DNA from: Flavobacteriales bacterium
GTDB taxonomy: Bacteria > Bacteroidota > Bacteroidia > CAIKAF01
Reading direction: 5' to 3'
Assembly (NCBI GenBank): GCA_018401695.1
Contig: JAGYKD010000002.1
Span: 531,740-595,739 of the forward strand
Length of the DNA stretch: 64,000 nt
Below the pieces are notes generated by a model that was not told the origin of the DNA, made no database searches, and saw nothing but the letters and a program-made list of their open reading frames with translations. This document shows positions 8,812 to 17,586 of this stretch, in pieces (positions within the stretch are counted from its first letter, which is position 1; every line of letters starts with the position of its first letter). The translations under genes were made by a program, and so were the position numbers.

Positions 8812-9813
8812 TTACACGAAATCTACGTCCGTACTTAGGGGCAGTTTCATTAACCTTTGGAGGGCGGTTTCCACCGGTAAGTCTTCATAAAGCACTTTGT
8901 ACACCATTTTGGTGATGGGAGCTTTCCACCCCCTTTCTTCGGCAAGTTGGTATACCCTTTGGGTGGTGGCAATGCCTTCGGCGGTTTCTTCCATGAGGCG
9001 ACCAATATCTGCCATGGTTTTTCCTTGGGCAAGAAAGGCTCCTACCGTAAAATTGCGGCTGCTGGGGCTGCTGCAGGTGGCTATTAAATCACCCAGCCCT
9101 GCCACTCCCAAAAATCCGGGAAGTTTTCCACCCAAATGCAAACCTAAATGCACCATTTCTACCATGGCTCTGTTGATGAGCAAGGCTTTGGCATTTTCGC
9201 CCAATTCCAGTTGATGCAATGCCCCGGCTGCAATGGCCATAATGTTTTTGAGCACGCCACAGAGTTCTATTCCTCTAAGGTCATGTCCCAATAATACCTG
9301 AAACCTGGAACTTTTGAGCAAGGGAGGGATTTCATGTAAAACCCGGTCATCCAAAGAGGCAACCACCGTGGCTGCGGGCTTTCCAAGGGCAATTTCTCTG
9401 GCCAGATTGGGACCGGCCAGGCAACCCATATGTTTCCAAGCGCTCTTGACCTGAATGGCTTCGCTAACCGTTACAAAACCAAAAGGACTATCGGCTAAAG
9501 GATACAGGCCTTTGATGCCATGGACCAATACTTTGTCCTCTCCCGAAACGGCCTGCATGATGGGCCACACCTCGTCTAAAGCTTGGGAAGGCACCATTAA
9601 AAACCAGTAGGTACAATCGTGCAAATCTTCCGGATGTGCGCAAGGGCTAACCTTTGGGTGCAAGGCTTGACCGGCGCTCCTGCGGCTTTGCTGAGCTGCT
9701 AAATAGGCTTCCGGGTTACGAATGTATAAACGCACCGGCAAGTTTTCGGCCAACAAATTAGCTATTGCGGTGCCAAAACTACCGCCTCCTATAACTCCGG
9801 CTGTTGGGCTCAT
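8812..9813 (-). CDS. gpsA: NAD(P)H-dependent glycerol-3-phosphate dehydrogenase
   Basis: A 333-residue soluble dehydrogenase that reduces dihydroxyacetone phosphate to sn-glycerol 3-phosphate, the backbone of phospholipids. The Rossmann motif GVIGGGSFGTAIA lies at residues 7-19. The catalytic-lysine region ELCGVLKNIMAIAAG and the preceding AGPNLAREIALGKPAA segment are intact. Length is normal. It stands alone, divergent from the amidohydrolase at 9887 with 73 bp between the starts. A long repeat-filled space follows its stop. Confidence 0.96.
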   Translation of the reverse strand: MSPTAGVIGGGSFGTAIANLLAENLPVRLYIRNPEAYLAAQQSRRSAGQALHPKVSPCAHPEDLHDCTYWFLMVPSQALDEVWPIMQAVSGEDKVLVHGIKGLYPLADSPFGFVTVSEAIQVKSAWKHMGCLAGPNLAREIALGKPAATVVASLDDRVLHEIPPLLKSSRFQVLLGHDLRGIELCGVLKNIMAIAAGALHQLELGENAKALLINRAMVEMVHLGLHLGGKLPGFLGVAGLGDLIATCSSPSSRNFTVGAFLAQGKTMADIGRLMEETAEGIATTQRVYQLAEERGWKAPITKMVYKVLYEDLPVETALQRLMKLPLSTDVDFV

Positions 9814-9886
9814 AGCGCAATGATACGCAAAGTAGGCGAAAGCAGAAGGAAATGGAAGCCTCGAAACCGCTGTGTATCTTTAGGCC

Positions 9887-11569
9887 ATGCGTAGATTTTG
9901 TGTAGTGCTTGCTTTGTGCAGCTTGGGAGCTTTAATGCAGGCGCAGCTTCCTGCCGATTTTGTTTTATACAACGCCACCGTTTACGATGGCTTAGGCAAA
10001 TCTTGCAAAGGTTGTGGGGTGGCCATAAAGGATGGAAAAATCCAACAAACAGGGCCGGATAAATCCCTAAAAAAGCAAATACAAAGCAGCTTTTGGGTAA
10101 ACCTTCAGGGTTCGGTAATCAGCCCGGGAATCATTGATCCGCATGCGCATTTTACACAAGCCGCAGCATTGTTTTTAGAGCTTGATTTGCGCGGAATTGC
10201 CTCCGAAGAAGCCATGCTGGACAGTTTAAAAGCCTTTGCCGCCAAAAATCCCGAAGCCAAGGCCTTAGTGGGAAGAGGCTGGGACCAGCATCTTTGGCCC
10301 AATGCAAAAGCACCGGACAACAAGGCCCTTAATGATGCATTTCCGGAGGTTCCGGTTTGGTTGGTTCGGGTTGATGGGCATGCCGGACTTGCCAATGCCA
10401 AAGCATTAGAACTGGCTGGGATAAATGAAGATTCAGAAATTCCCGGAGGAAAAATTGAACGGATAGGAGCAAAACCGTCAGGAATTTTGGTCGATAATGC
10501 CATGGAACCCATTCAGGCCATTTTACCCAAACCAAACGAAGAGCTGCTGCAAAAGGCTATGATTCGTTTGGAAAATCAGCTGTGCGCTCAGGGATTAACC
10601 GGTGTGTCTGACTTGGGACTGGAAGCCAAAGACTTGGAAAGACTTGAAGCTATGTATGCCCAAAAAATCCTGAGCATTAGAATGTATGCTGTAGCCAAGC
10701 CAAGTCTTGAGAACCTGGTGCACTGGATAAACCGAGGCCCTCTGGTGCAGGACCGTTTGCACATCCGTAGCTTTAAATTTTATTGGGATGGGGCTTTGGG
10801 AAGTTATGGAGCACATTTGAAAAATCCCTATTCGGACGCACCCCATCTTCGTGGCCTGGCCTTATTGGACCCCGACAGCATTTGGCCGGTTCAAAAAGAA
10901 CTAAGCAGGGCCGGGTTTCAGTTGATTAGCCATTGCATTGGCGATGCCGCCTTAGACGCTTGCCTTTTCGCTTATAGTCGCGCTTTAGAAGATGTTCAAG
11001 ACCATAGAGCCCGCATAGAACACCTGCAAGTCGCCACTTCCTTGGACCAAATGGCGGCACTGGGCGTTTGGGCAAGCATTCAACCGCGACATGCCGTTTC
11101 TGATGCAAGCTGGGCCGTTCACCGGTTGGGAGCCGAAAGATTGCCAAGGGCCTATCCTCTTAAAAGTTTGAAAAACAAGGGAATACCGGTATGCTTGGGC
11201 ACAGACTTTCCGGTTGAAGCTAGCAATCCTATTGCAACCTTATCCTCGGCTAGTCAAAGAAAGCTTCCGGGTGACAAAAGTTTGGCGGAGGAATGGCTAA
11301 AGAAAGAAGCCATTACAGCCCAAGAAGCCTTAGAAGCCATGACGTATGGAGCTGCCAAAGCCCAATTTTGGGAAGACTTTACCGGAAGCCTCCAAGCAGG
11401 TTTGGCTGCCGATTTGGTGGTGTGGAACAAAGACTGGGTGCTGGGAGCCGATGCCCACGCATGGATTACCCTATTGGAGGGCCAAGTAGTATTTATGCAT
11501 CCGCAATTGGAAAAAATCAAACCCGAATTGGCGGATTTGTGCAAGTCAATAAACAGGGGTGTTTTTTGA
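9887..11569 (+). CDS. secreted YtcJ-like amidohydrolase
   Basis: A 560-residue amidohydrolase-3 family protein with an N-terminal signal peptide (about residues 1-20, MRRFCVVLALCSLGALMQAQ), so it is likely periplasmic. Metal-binding motifs are intact: HAH at H86/H88 in IIDPHAHFT, a histidine in SHCIGDAALD, and the late aspartate in CLGTDFPVEAS. Substrates of this family are poorly defined (N-substituted amides and related compounds), so none is assigned. A TAnnTTTG-like sequence (TATCTTTA, 9875-9882) sits just before the start codon and may be its promoter. Confidence 0.85.
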   Translation: MRRFCVVLALCSLGALMQAQLPADFVLYNATVYDGLGKSCKGCGVAIKDGKIQQTGPDKSLKKQIQSSFWVNLQGSVISPGIIDPHAHFTQAAALFLELDLRGIASEEAMLDSLKAFAAKNPEAKALVGRGWDQHLWPNAKAPDNKALNDAFPEVPVWLVRVDGHAGLANAKALELAGINEDSEIPGGKIERIGAKPSGILVDNAMEPIQAILPKPNEELLQKAMIRLENQLCAQGLTGVSDLGLEAKDLERLEAMYAQKILSIRMYAVAKPSLENLVHWINRGPLVQDRLHIRSFKFYWDGALGSYGAHLKNPYSDAPHLRGLALLDPDSIWPVQKELSRAGFQLISHCIGDAALDACLFAYSRALEDVQDHRARIEHLQVATSLDQMAALGVWASIQPRHAVSDASWAVHRLGAERLPRAYPLKSLKNKGIPVCLGTDFPVEASNPIATLSSASQRKLPGDKSLAEEWLKKEAITAQEALEAMTYGAAKAQFWEDFTGSLQAGLAADLVVWNKDWVLGADAHAWITLLEGQVVFMHPQLEKIKPELADLCKSINRGVF

Positions 11570-11668
11570 AATTCATATTAAATTTTTGAATAGGGTCCCA
11601 AAATATCAAGGGCAAATTCAATAAAGAACTATTATTCCCCTAATTTTACCCAAAATAATAAGGGTAAA

Positions 11669-13843
11669 ATGGCAAAACAACGATTTCATGCCTTAGCCAT
11701 GCTAAGTCAGCATCAATTGGCTCCATTCAAAAGACCTGATGCTCCCATCTCATCGTATTTTGGTTCCTTGGTCTTTGATAAAAAAAACATGCGCCAATGG
11801 ATGGCGGCCGACGACGCTGGTCAATTGGAGTCCATTATGGAACGCGGTGGAAAAATGGACCATACCCTGGCAGACGCAGTGGCTCAGGCACTTAAATCAT
11901 GGGCCTTATCTTATGGAGTTACGCATTACACCCACTGGTTTCATCCTTTGCGAGGAACTACGGCAGAAAAACACGACACCTTTTTTGAACTAAAGCAAGG
12001 ACAAGCCATTGAACAATTTAAGGGAAGTGCCTTGGTGCAACAAGAACCCGATGCCAGCTCCTTTCCTAGTGGAGGTCTCAGAAGTACCTTTGAAGCCAGA
12101 GGATACACCGCCTGGGATCCTACAAGCCCGGCTTTTATTTACGAAACTGCCCTTGCCAAAACCCTGTGCATTCCCACCGTATTTGTAGCCTACACCGGCG
12201 AAGCATTAGACCACAAAGCGCCCTTGCTCAAGGCTTTAGATACTATTAACCGCGCCGCTACCCGGGTTTGCCAAATTTTTGACAAACAAGTAAAATACGT
12301 TACCGCCAGCTTGGGCGTAGAACAAGAATATTTTTTGGTGGACCGGAACCTGTATTTGGCAAGACCGGATTTGGTGATGTGCGGTCGAACCGTTTTTGGC
12401 CACAGTCCGGCTAGAGGACAGCAACTCTCCGACCATTATTTTGGAAGCATTCCAAGACGGGTGAGCAACTTTATGGTGGAATTTGAAACCGAAGCTCAAC
12501 GTTTAGGGATTCCTGTGCGCACCCGCCATAACGAAGTAGCTCCGGGCCAATTTGAAGTTGCCCCTCAGTTTGAGGAAGCTAATTTGGCAGTAGACCACAA
12601 CATGCTGCTCATGGATGTCATGGAGCGCATTGCCGAAAAACACCAATTCAAGATACTTTTCCATGAAAAACCCTTTAAAGGAATCAATGGAAGCGGCAAA
12701 CACAACAACTGGTCGCTCATAACCGATGGCGGCAAAAACCTCTTGTCCCCTTCCGGAAAACCCAAAGACAACCTGGTATTTCTCACTTTTTTGGTAAGCA
12801 CCATTAAAGCCGTATATGCCTACTCCGATTTACTGCGCGCCAGTATTGCTTCCGCAGCCAATGACCTGCGCCTTGGAGCCCATGAAGCACCTCCGGCCAT
12901 TATTTCGGTTTTCCTGGGGCAGCAACTCACTCGATTTATAGAAGCACTGGAGAACAGCAAGAGCCTGAATCTAGAAAAAGGAGATAATGTGTACCTCAAG
13001 TTGGGGATTTCTAAACTCCCCGAAATACTTTTGGACAATACCGATCGCAACCGGACCTCGCCCTTTGCTTTTACCGGCAACAAGTTTGAATTTAGGGCCG
13101 TGGGCTCCACCGGCATTTGCTCTTCCCCCATGACCGTTTTAAATGTGGCCGTTGCGGACGTACTAGACCAATTGGCCAATGAGGTAGAGGCCAAATTGGC
13201 ACAAGGCGTAAAAAGAGAGGTGGCGGTTATTGAGGCCTTGCGTCGTATGTTGAAAGAAAGCAAATCCATATTATTCGAAGGCGACAATTACGGTGAGGCC
13301 TGGCTTAAAGAAGCCCAAAAAAGAGGGCTTTCTAATGTACAAACCACACCGGAAGCCCTGAAACAAATGAACAGCGCAAAAGCCAAAGACCTGTTTGAGC
13401 GCCATGGCATTTTTAGTAGGGCAGAGTTGGAGGCCAGAACCCAAATATTGGTAGAAGAATACGTCCTAAAAGTCCAAATCGAAGCCCGTATTGCCGGAGA
13501 TTTGGCCCAAAACCATGTAATTCCAACCGCCATAAAGTACCAACACCAGTTGGTACAGCACCTTAAAGGTTTAAAGGAACTGGAACTCGACGACGAAACC
13601 ACCTTCGAAGCTGCCAGAAATCTGGGAGAACACATTCAAGCTTGCCAACGCAAGAACAAGGCTATGCTCCAAGCCCGAAAGGAGGCCAATCAATTGGAAG
13701 ACCCGCTCGAAAAGGCCAAAGCATACGAAGGCATCCGGTCTATGATCGAAGATATTCGCTACCACGTAGATAAATTAGAACTACTGGTAGATGACGAAGA
13801 TTGGCCACTGCCCAAATACCGGGAATTGCTCTTTTTGCGTTAA
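11669..13843 (+). CDS. glnN: type III glutamine synthetase
   Basis: A 724-residue GSIII, the large form common in Bacteroidota and cyanobacteria and unrelated in length to GlnA (about 470 residues). It makes glutamine from glutamate, ammonia and ATP in the cytoplasm. Recognisable blocks are the N-terminal RFHAL start, GVEQEYFLVD, PGQFEVAPQFEEANLAVDHN, NGSGKHNNWSL and TDRNRTSPFAFTGNKFEFRA. The start at 11669 is preceded by a TAATTTTA sequence at 11641, a possible -7 box. Its stop codon overlaps that of the convergent lycopene cyclase gene by 4 bp, leaving no room for a classical terminator. Confidence 0.96.
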   Translation: MAKQRFHALAMLSQHQLAPFKRPDAPISSYFGSLVFDKKNMRQWMAADDAGQLESIMERGGKMDHTLADAVAQALKSWALSYGVTHYTHWFHPLRGTTAEKHDTFFELKQGQAIEQFKGSALVQQEPDASSFPSGGLRSTFEARGYTAWDPTSPAFIYETALAKTLCIPTVFVAYTGEALDHKAPLLKALDTINRAATRVCQIFDKQVKYVTASLGVEQEYFLVDRNLYLARPDLVMCGRTVFGHSPARGQQLSDHYFGSIPRRVSNFMVEFETEAQRLGIPVRTRHNEVAPGQFEVAPQFEEANLAVDHNMLLMDVMERIAEKHQFKILFHEKPFKGINGSGKHNNWSLITDGGKNLLSPSGKPKDNLVFLTFLVSTIKAVYAYSDLLRASIASAANDLRLGAHEAPPAIISVFLGQQLTRFIEALENSKSLNLEKGDNVYLKLGISKLPEILLDNTDRNRTSPFAFTGNKFEFRAVGSTGICSSPMTVLNVAVADVLDQLANEVEAKLAQGVKREVAVIEALRRMLKESKSILFEGDNYGEAWLKEAQKRGLSNVQTTPEALKQMNSAKAKDLFERHGIFSRAELEARTQILVEEYVLKVQIEARIAGDLAQNHVIPTAIKYQHQLVQHLKGLKELELDDETTFEAARNLGEHIQACQRKNKAMLQARKEANQLEDPLEKAKAYEGIRSMIEDIRYHVDKLELLVDDEDWPLPKYRELLFLR

Positions 13844-14526
13844 GTTTTTGCCTTGCTTTTTTCCTTTAAATATTCCATAACACTTACCACAATCAACAAG
13901 AGCAAGAAGGAGTAAAAGGAATCCTCAAAGGGAACGGTGCCAATCCGTATGCCCAAATTCTCAAAGTCATTGTACCGCACCACAGGTTCCGAGGTGAGCA
14001 CTCCATTGATTAGAAACAAAGGCACCAGGTGAACCAGCCACATAAAGGTGATTTTGCCCATAAGACGCGTACCAAAAACGTAATAATGCCATCCCATGGC
14101 AAAAGGTATGAGCCCAAAAGTTACCAAAGGGTAAGTTCGGTGGTACCACCCCGAAACCAACACCGCCGATAACACGGCCATGCCAACAAAAAACCAAGGA
14201 CCCAGTTTTTGGAGCGGATCTCCTAAATAGGCATTAAGGCAGGCATAAATAAACACACAGGCATAGGGAACTACAATAAAAAAGAGCCACTCTTCTAAGG
14301 GCAAAGAGCCTATATGAATTCCCGTCAGATACTCCGGATTAAAGGACCAAATACCCGCCCTGGTAAACCATTCGTCCCAAGGAATAAAGACCAGCATCCC
14401 GGCCAAAATACCCGGAAATAAATACCTCCAATCTTTGTAAAAAGCTACTTTTTTATCGAAAGAAAGCAACAAAGGGAACAATAAGCTACCCAAGTCCAAT
14501 ACCAAATATGTCCAGTGTCCAAACAC
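13840..14526 (-). CDS. crtY: lycopene cyclase, CrtYcd-type membrane protein
   Basis: A 228-residue integral membrane protein with about seven hydrophobic segments. It consists of two tandem lycopene-cyclase domains: each half carries a PxEE/PxED-type motif, LPLEEWLFFIVVPYA in the first and VPFEDSFYSFLLLL in the second. This is the fused form of the heterodimeric CrtYc/CrtYd cyclases and converts lycopene to beta-carotene. It is the last gene of crtZ-crtI-crtB-crtY and abuts crtB with no spacing. Its 3' end overlaps the convergent glnN stop. The symbol follows function; it is not homologous to flavoprotein CrtY. Confidence 0.88.
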   Translation of the reverse strand: MFGHWTYLVLDLGSLLFPLLLSFDKKVAFYKDWRYLFPGILAGMLVFIPWDEWFTRAGIWSFNPEYLTGIHIGSLPLEEWLFFIVVPYACVFIYACLNAYLGDPLQKLGPWFFVGMAVLSAVLVSGWYHRTYPLVTFGLIPFAMGWHYYVFGTRLMGKITFMWLVHLVPLFLINGVLTSEPVVRYNDFENLGIRIGTVPFEDSFYSFLLLLIVVSVMEYLKEKSKAKT

Positions 14527-15366
14527 TTAGAGCATATTGATGGTATGCCGAGCAAAGGACCGAATAAGTATACTCATTTTGCGCGCATTATTGATCCGAA
14601 CGCGCTCATGCATAATGATTTCAGCTTGCATGCGGCAAATTTTCCTAAATAGTTTGGTGTAATACCGATAGGCCAAATACACCCCTATCCTACTCCCTTT
14701 GGGCAATCGACGAATTCCTTCTAGGGCATGCTTAAAATCTCCGGCTATGTCGGCTTCAATCTCTGCCTTAACGTCGCCCCCAAATTGCAAAAAATTGACT
14801 CCGGGGAAATACACCCTTCCTCGGGTTTCAAAGTCATCGCCCATGTCTCTTAAAAAATTCACCTTTTGAAAGGCCGCTCCCAAGCTTCGCGCGTGAGGTA
14901 CCAAACTCTCGTACAGAGATTTGTTTCCCTCGCAAAATACTTGCAAGCACATGAGTCCTACCACTTCTGCCGAGCCATATATGTATTCTTCGTATCCTGC
15001 CTTATCGTACTTTGTATGGTCCAAATCCATTTCCATGCTATGCAAAAAGGCCTCAATCAAGGAGCGATCAATGGAGTATTTGTGCACGGTTTCTTGAAAG
15101 GCATGCAACACTGGATTGGTACTGATTCCCCGATCCAAGGCCTTCCAGGTATCTTCTTTAAACTCCTCAAACAGGGTTTCCTTATCAAAACCATGGAAAG
15201 TATCTACGATTTCATCTGCAAAACGGACAAATCCATAAATGGCATAGACAGGGCCTCTTAAATGGGCACCAAGCATACGTATGCCCAACGAAAAAGAGGT
15301 GCTGTAGCGCTTGGTAATTAAACGGCTACAAGCTTGGTTGGTTGTATTATACAAGCTGATGCTCAT
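14527..15366 (-). CDS. crtB: phytoene synthase
   Basis: A 279-residue squalene/phytoene synthase that condenses two geranylgeranyl diphosphates to phytoene. Both aspartate-rich Mg-binding motifs are visible: DEIVD at 51-55 and DMGDDFETRGR around 176-186, the latter preceded by FQKVNFLRD. The start overlaps the crtI stop by 20 bp, so translation is probably coupled. Length and motifs are complete. Confidence 0.95.
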   Translation of the reverse strand: MSISLYNTTNQACSRLITKRYSTSFSLGIRMLGAHLRGPVYAIYGFVRFADEIVDTFHGFDKETLFEEFKEDTWKALDRGISTNPVLHAFQETVHKYSIDRSLIEAFLHSMEMDLDHTKYDKAGYEEYIYGSAEVVGLMCLQVFCEGNKSLYESLVPHARSLGAAFQKVNFLRDMGDDFETRGRVYFPGVNFLQFGGDVKAEIEADIAGDFKHALEGIRRLPKGSRIGVYLAYRYYTKLFRKICRMQAEIIMHERVRINNARKMSILIRSFARHTINML

Positions 15367-16828
15367 GGCAAATGCGTTCGGTTACTAATTTAGAACTGAT
15401 AACAACAATGGGTAAGCCTGTTCCGGGTATGGTACTGGCTCCCACGTAATAAAGGTTATTCAAAGATTCATCTTTATTTGCCGGCCTAAAGGCGCCAATT
15501 TGATTTAAGCCATGCGCTAAACCTAAGCCGCTGCCCCGATACAAGTTAAAGGTATCTCTCCACTCATCGGGAGGCATTACTTTGCGCACCATCGTATTTC
15601 CCGCCAAATCGAATCCGGTGCGCTCACTTAAATCGGCAATTATATTATCTGCTAAGGTCTCCGCATCCTGCCAGTGGGTCTTGTAGCGCATGTCGGGTAC
15701 CGGACAAAGGATAAATATGTTTTCGCAGCCTTCCGGCGCACAGGCAGGATTCGATTTGCTCGAAACGTTTACATAATAATAGGGCTTCTCAGGGTTTACG
15801 CTAAGCTTAAAGATTTTGTCGGCGTACTCCTTAAAGTTATTCCCCAAAAAATAATTGTGGTGGTGCAGTCCCTCTACCTTGCCCTTTACTCCCAGGTAAA
15901 TGGTAAAAGGAGATAAAGTCCAGTCCATGGCATCTAGTTTGGGCTCGGAATATTTTTCGCGCCCCAATACTTGCCCTCTAAAGGCCGCAGCATCGGCATT
16001 AATCACATACAAATCGGCTTTCCAGACGTGGCCATTTTGATCTTCAAGACCGCTCACTTCCTTGCCTATCCGGTGCACTTTTTTGATTTCGGTACCGTAT
16101 TCAAACTCCACACCGCGCTTTTCGAGCTCCGCAACTATGGTTTCTACGATGCGGTACATGCCTCCTTCTACGCTCCAATAGCCATCGTGCTCCAGTTCGG
16201 TATAATTCAAAAGCTTGTATACCGCAGGCGTATCGAATGGCGTAGCCCCCAAGAAAAAGGCCACCAAGCTAAAAATCACTTTAACCTCATGGGACTCAAA
16301 ATGTCGATCTAACTCGGTCCACATGGACCGAAACATGGCTGGAGCATGCTTCCAAGGCACGCCGGCCATGGAAAGCAGGTAATCGAACTTGCCGTTGAAG
16401 TTTTTCTTTACAATGCGGTACTCCGTATCGTGAAAGATAGTTTTAGCTCCGGCTAAATATTTTCGGCATTTGGCTTCAAAGTCTGGCTCAATGTCCTTAA
16501 ACTCTTCTGCCAACTTTTTTAAGTCTCTAAAAATCTGAAAATTCCGATCACTCCCTGCAAAATTCACAGTATACAAAGGAGCCAATTGCTGATATTTCAG
16601 GGGATTCTCCATGCCACAGCTATGAAAGAGCTCGTCAAACTCATAGCTCATGGAAAAAAAGGATGGGCCTAAATCAAAGGTAAATCCCTGCTCCTTATAG
16701 CTGTTGAGTCTTCCTCCCGGTTGGTGGTACTTTTCTAATACCTTTACTTTATACCCCTTGCTGGTTAACCTTAGAGCCGTTGCCAGGCCTCCAAGACCTG
16801 CGCCGGTAATAATTACTTGTTCTGCCAT
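15347..16828 (-). CDS. crtI: phytoene desaturase
   Basis: A 493-residue FAD-dependent CrtI-type desaturase. The N-terminal dinucleotide-binding motif IITGAGLGGLATALRL and the C-terminal region with YYVGASTIPGTGLPIVVISSK are both present. It carries out successive desaturations of phytoene to lycopene at the membrane. It starts 2 nt after the crtZ stop and overlaps crtB by 20 bp. CrtI relatives with other step numbers or substrates exist, but the crtB/crtY/crtZ neighbours make phytoene the likely substrate. Confidence 0.95.
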   Translation of the reverse strand: MAEQVIITGAGLGGLATALRLTSKGYKVKVLEKYHQPGGRLNSYKEQGFTFDLGPSFFSMSYEFDELFHSCGMENPLKYQQLAPLYTVNFAGSDRNFQIFRDLKKLAEEFKDIEPDFEAKCRKYLAGAKTIFHDTEYRIVKKNFNGKFDYLLSMAGVPWKHAPAMFRSMWTELDRHFESHEVKVIFSLVAFFLGATPFDTPAVYKLLNYTELEHDGYWSVEGGMYRIVETIVAELEKRGVEFEYGTEIKKVHRIGKEVSGLEDQNGHVWKADLYVINADAAAFRGQVLGREKYSEPKLDAMDWTLSPFTIYLGVKGKVEGLHHHNYFLGNNFKEYADKIFKLSVNPEKPYYYVNVSSKSNPACAPEGCENIFILCPVPDMRYKTHWQDAETLADNIIADLSERTGFDLAGNTMVRKVMPPDEWRDTFNLYRGSGLGLAHGLNQIGAFRPANKDESLNNLYYVGASTIPGTGLPIVVISSKLVTERICHEHQLV

Positions 16829-16830
16829 GC

Positions 16831-17289
16831 TTATGCATTAGTTTTTTTAGGCCAATATTTTCTATGTACAAACAAAAAGCCGAAGGCCTCGCCGTCTTCT
16901 TTTCCCAATTTTTTATGGTGAATTTTATGGGCCTTTCTCAAAGCCATTAAATAGCGGTTGTTGGTACGCGTGAACCACTTTACCCGCTGATGCACAAATA
17001 TGTCGTGCACAAAAAAATAGGCGGCGCCATAAGCTGCAATGCCCAACCCACTCCAAAACCTCCAGTCCCAAGCCTCGGCACCCATCACAATCAACAGCAC
17101 CGATAAAGCAGCAAACACCACTCCAAACAAATCGTTCTTTTCAAAACGTTTGTAGCCCGGCTCATGGTGGTCTTTATGCCAGCTCCACAAAAATCCATGC
17201 ATTATATACTTATGGGTGAACCAAGCGACACCTTCCCACAAAAGAAAAAAGCCAACAAAACAAATGGCGTTAATTATCCAGATTGGCAT
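16831..17289 (-). CDS. crtZ: beta-carotene hydroxylase
   Basis: A 152-residue membrane di-iron hydroxylase with the family's histidine boxes: HKYIMHG, HKDHHEP, HDIFVHQR and HKIHHKK. It adds hydroxyl groups to beta-carotene, giving zeaxanthin as the predicted operon end product. As the first gene of the carotenoid operon, its promoter should lie in 17290-17400. The protein has about four hydrophobic segments and normal length. Confidence 0.93.
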   Translation of the reverse strand: MPIWIINAICFVGFFLLWEGVAWFTHKYIMHGFLWSWHKDHHEPGYKRFEKNDLFGVVFAALSVLLIVMGAEAWDWRFWSGLGIAAYGAAYFFVHDIFVHQRVKWFTRTNNRYLMALRKAHKIHHKKLGKEDGEAFGFLFVHRKYWPKKTNA

Positions 17290-17424
17290 ATACAGGATTT
17301 GTTTAGGTAAACACCCTTTTATGGGAAATGTTTGTTTTGGGCGCCTTGCTGCCGCAACTTTTATTTTTTTCTTGCATTTCCTTGCTGCATAGGGTTAAGT
17401 GGGCTTTTTAGCGCTTTGTTTTAA

Positions 17425-17565
17425 GCGGCAGCCCGTCCTCCGCTGCTAGTTGCCGCCCCAAAGGCCTCTTGTCCCATCAGGCTCCGGTAGTTCCCTCTGT
17501 CCACTTCCTCGCCTTGTGGCACAAGGGCCTTTAGGGCAGCAAGCTATCCGCTCAGGCCGGGGCGC
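17425..17565 (-). repeat. GC-rich intergenic island (island F)
   Basis: A GC-rich block between crtZ and the dihydroorotase-like gene with no credible gene. Read on the minus strand it begins GCGCCCCGGCCTGAGCGGAT (related to island A) and contains GGCGAGGAAG followed by GAACTACCGG, resembling GGCGAGGAAGCG ... AGCTACC of island C. The sequence left of it (17290-17420) should contain the carotenoid operon promoter, but no clear box was found. Confidence 0.5.
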
Positions 17566-17586
17566 TTGGAGATTTGTTAAAAAGAA

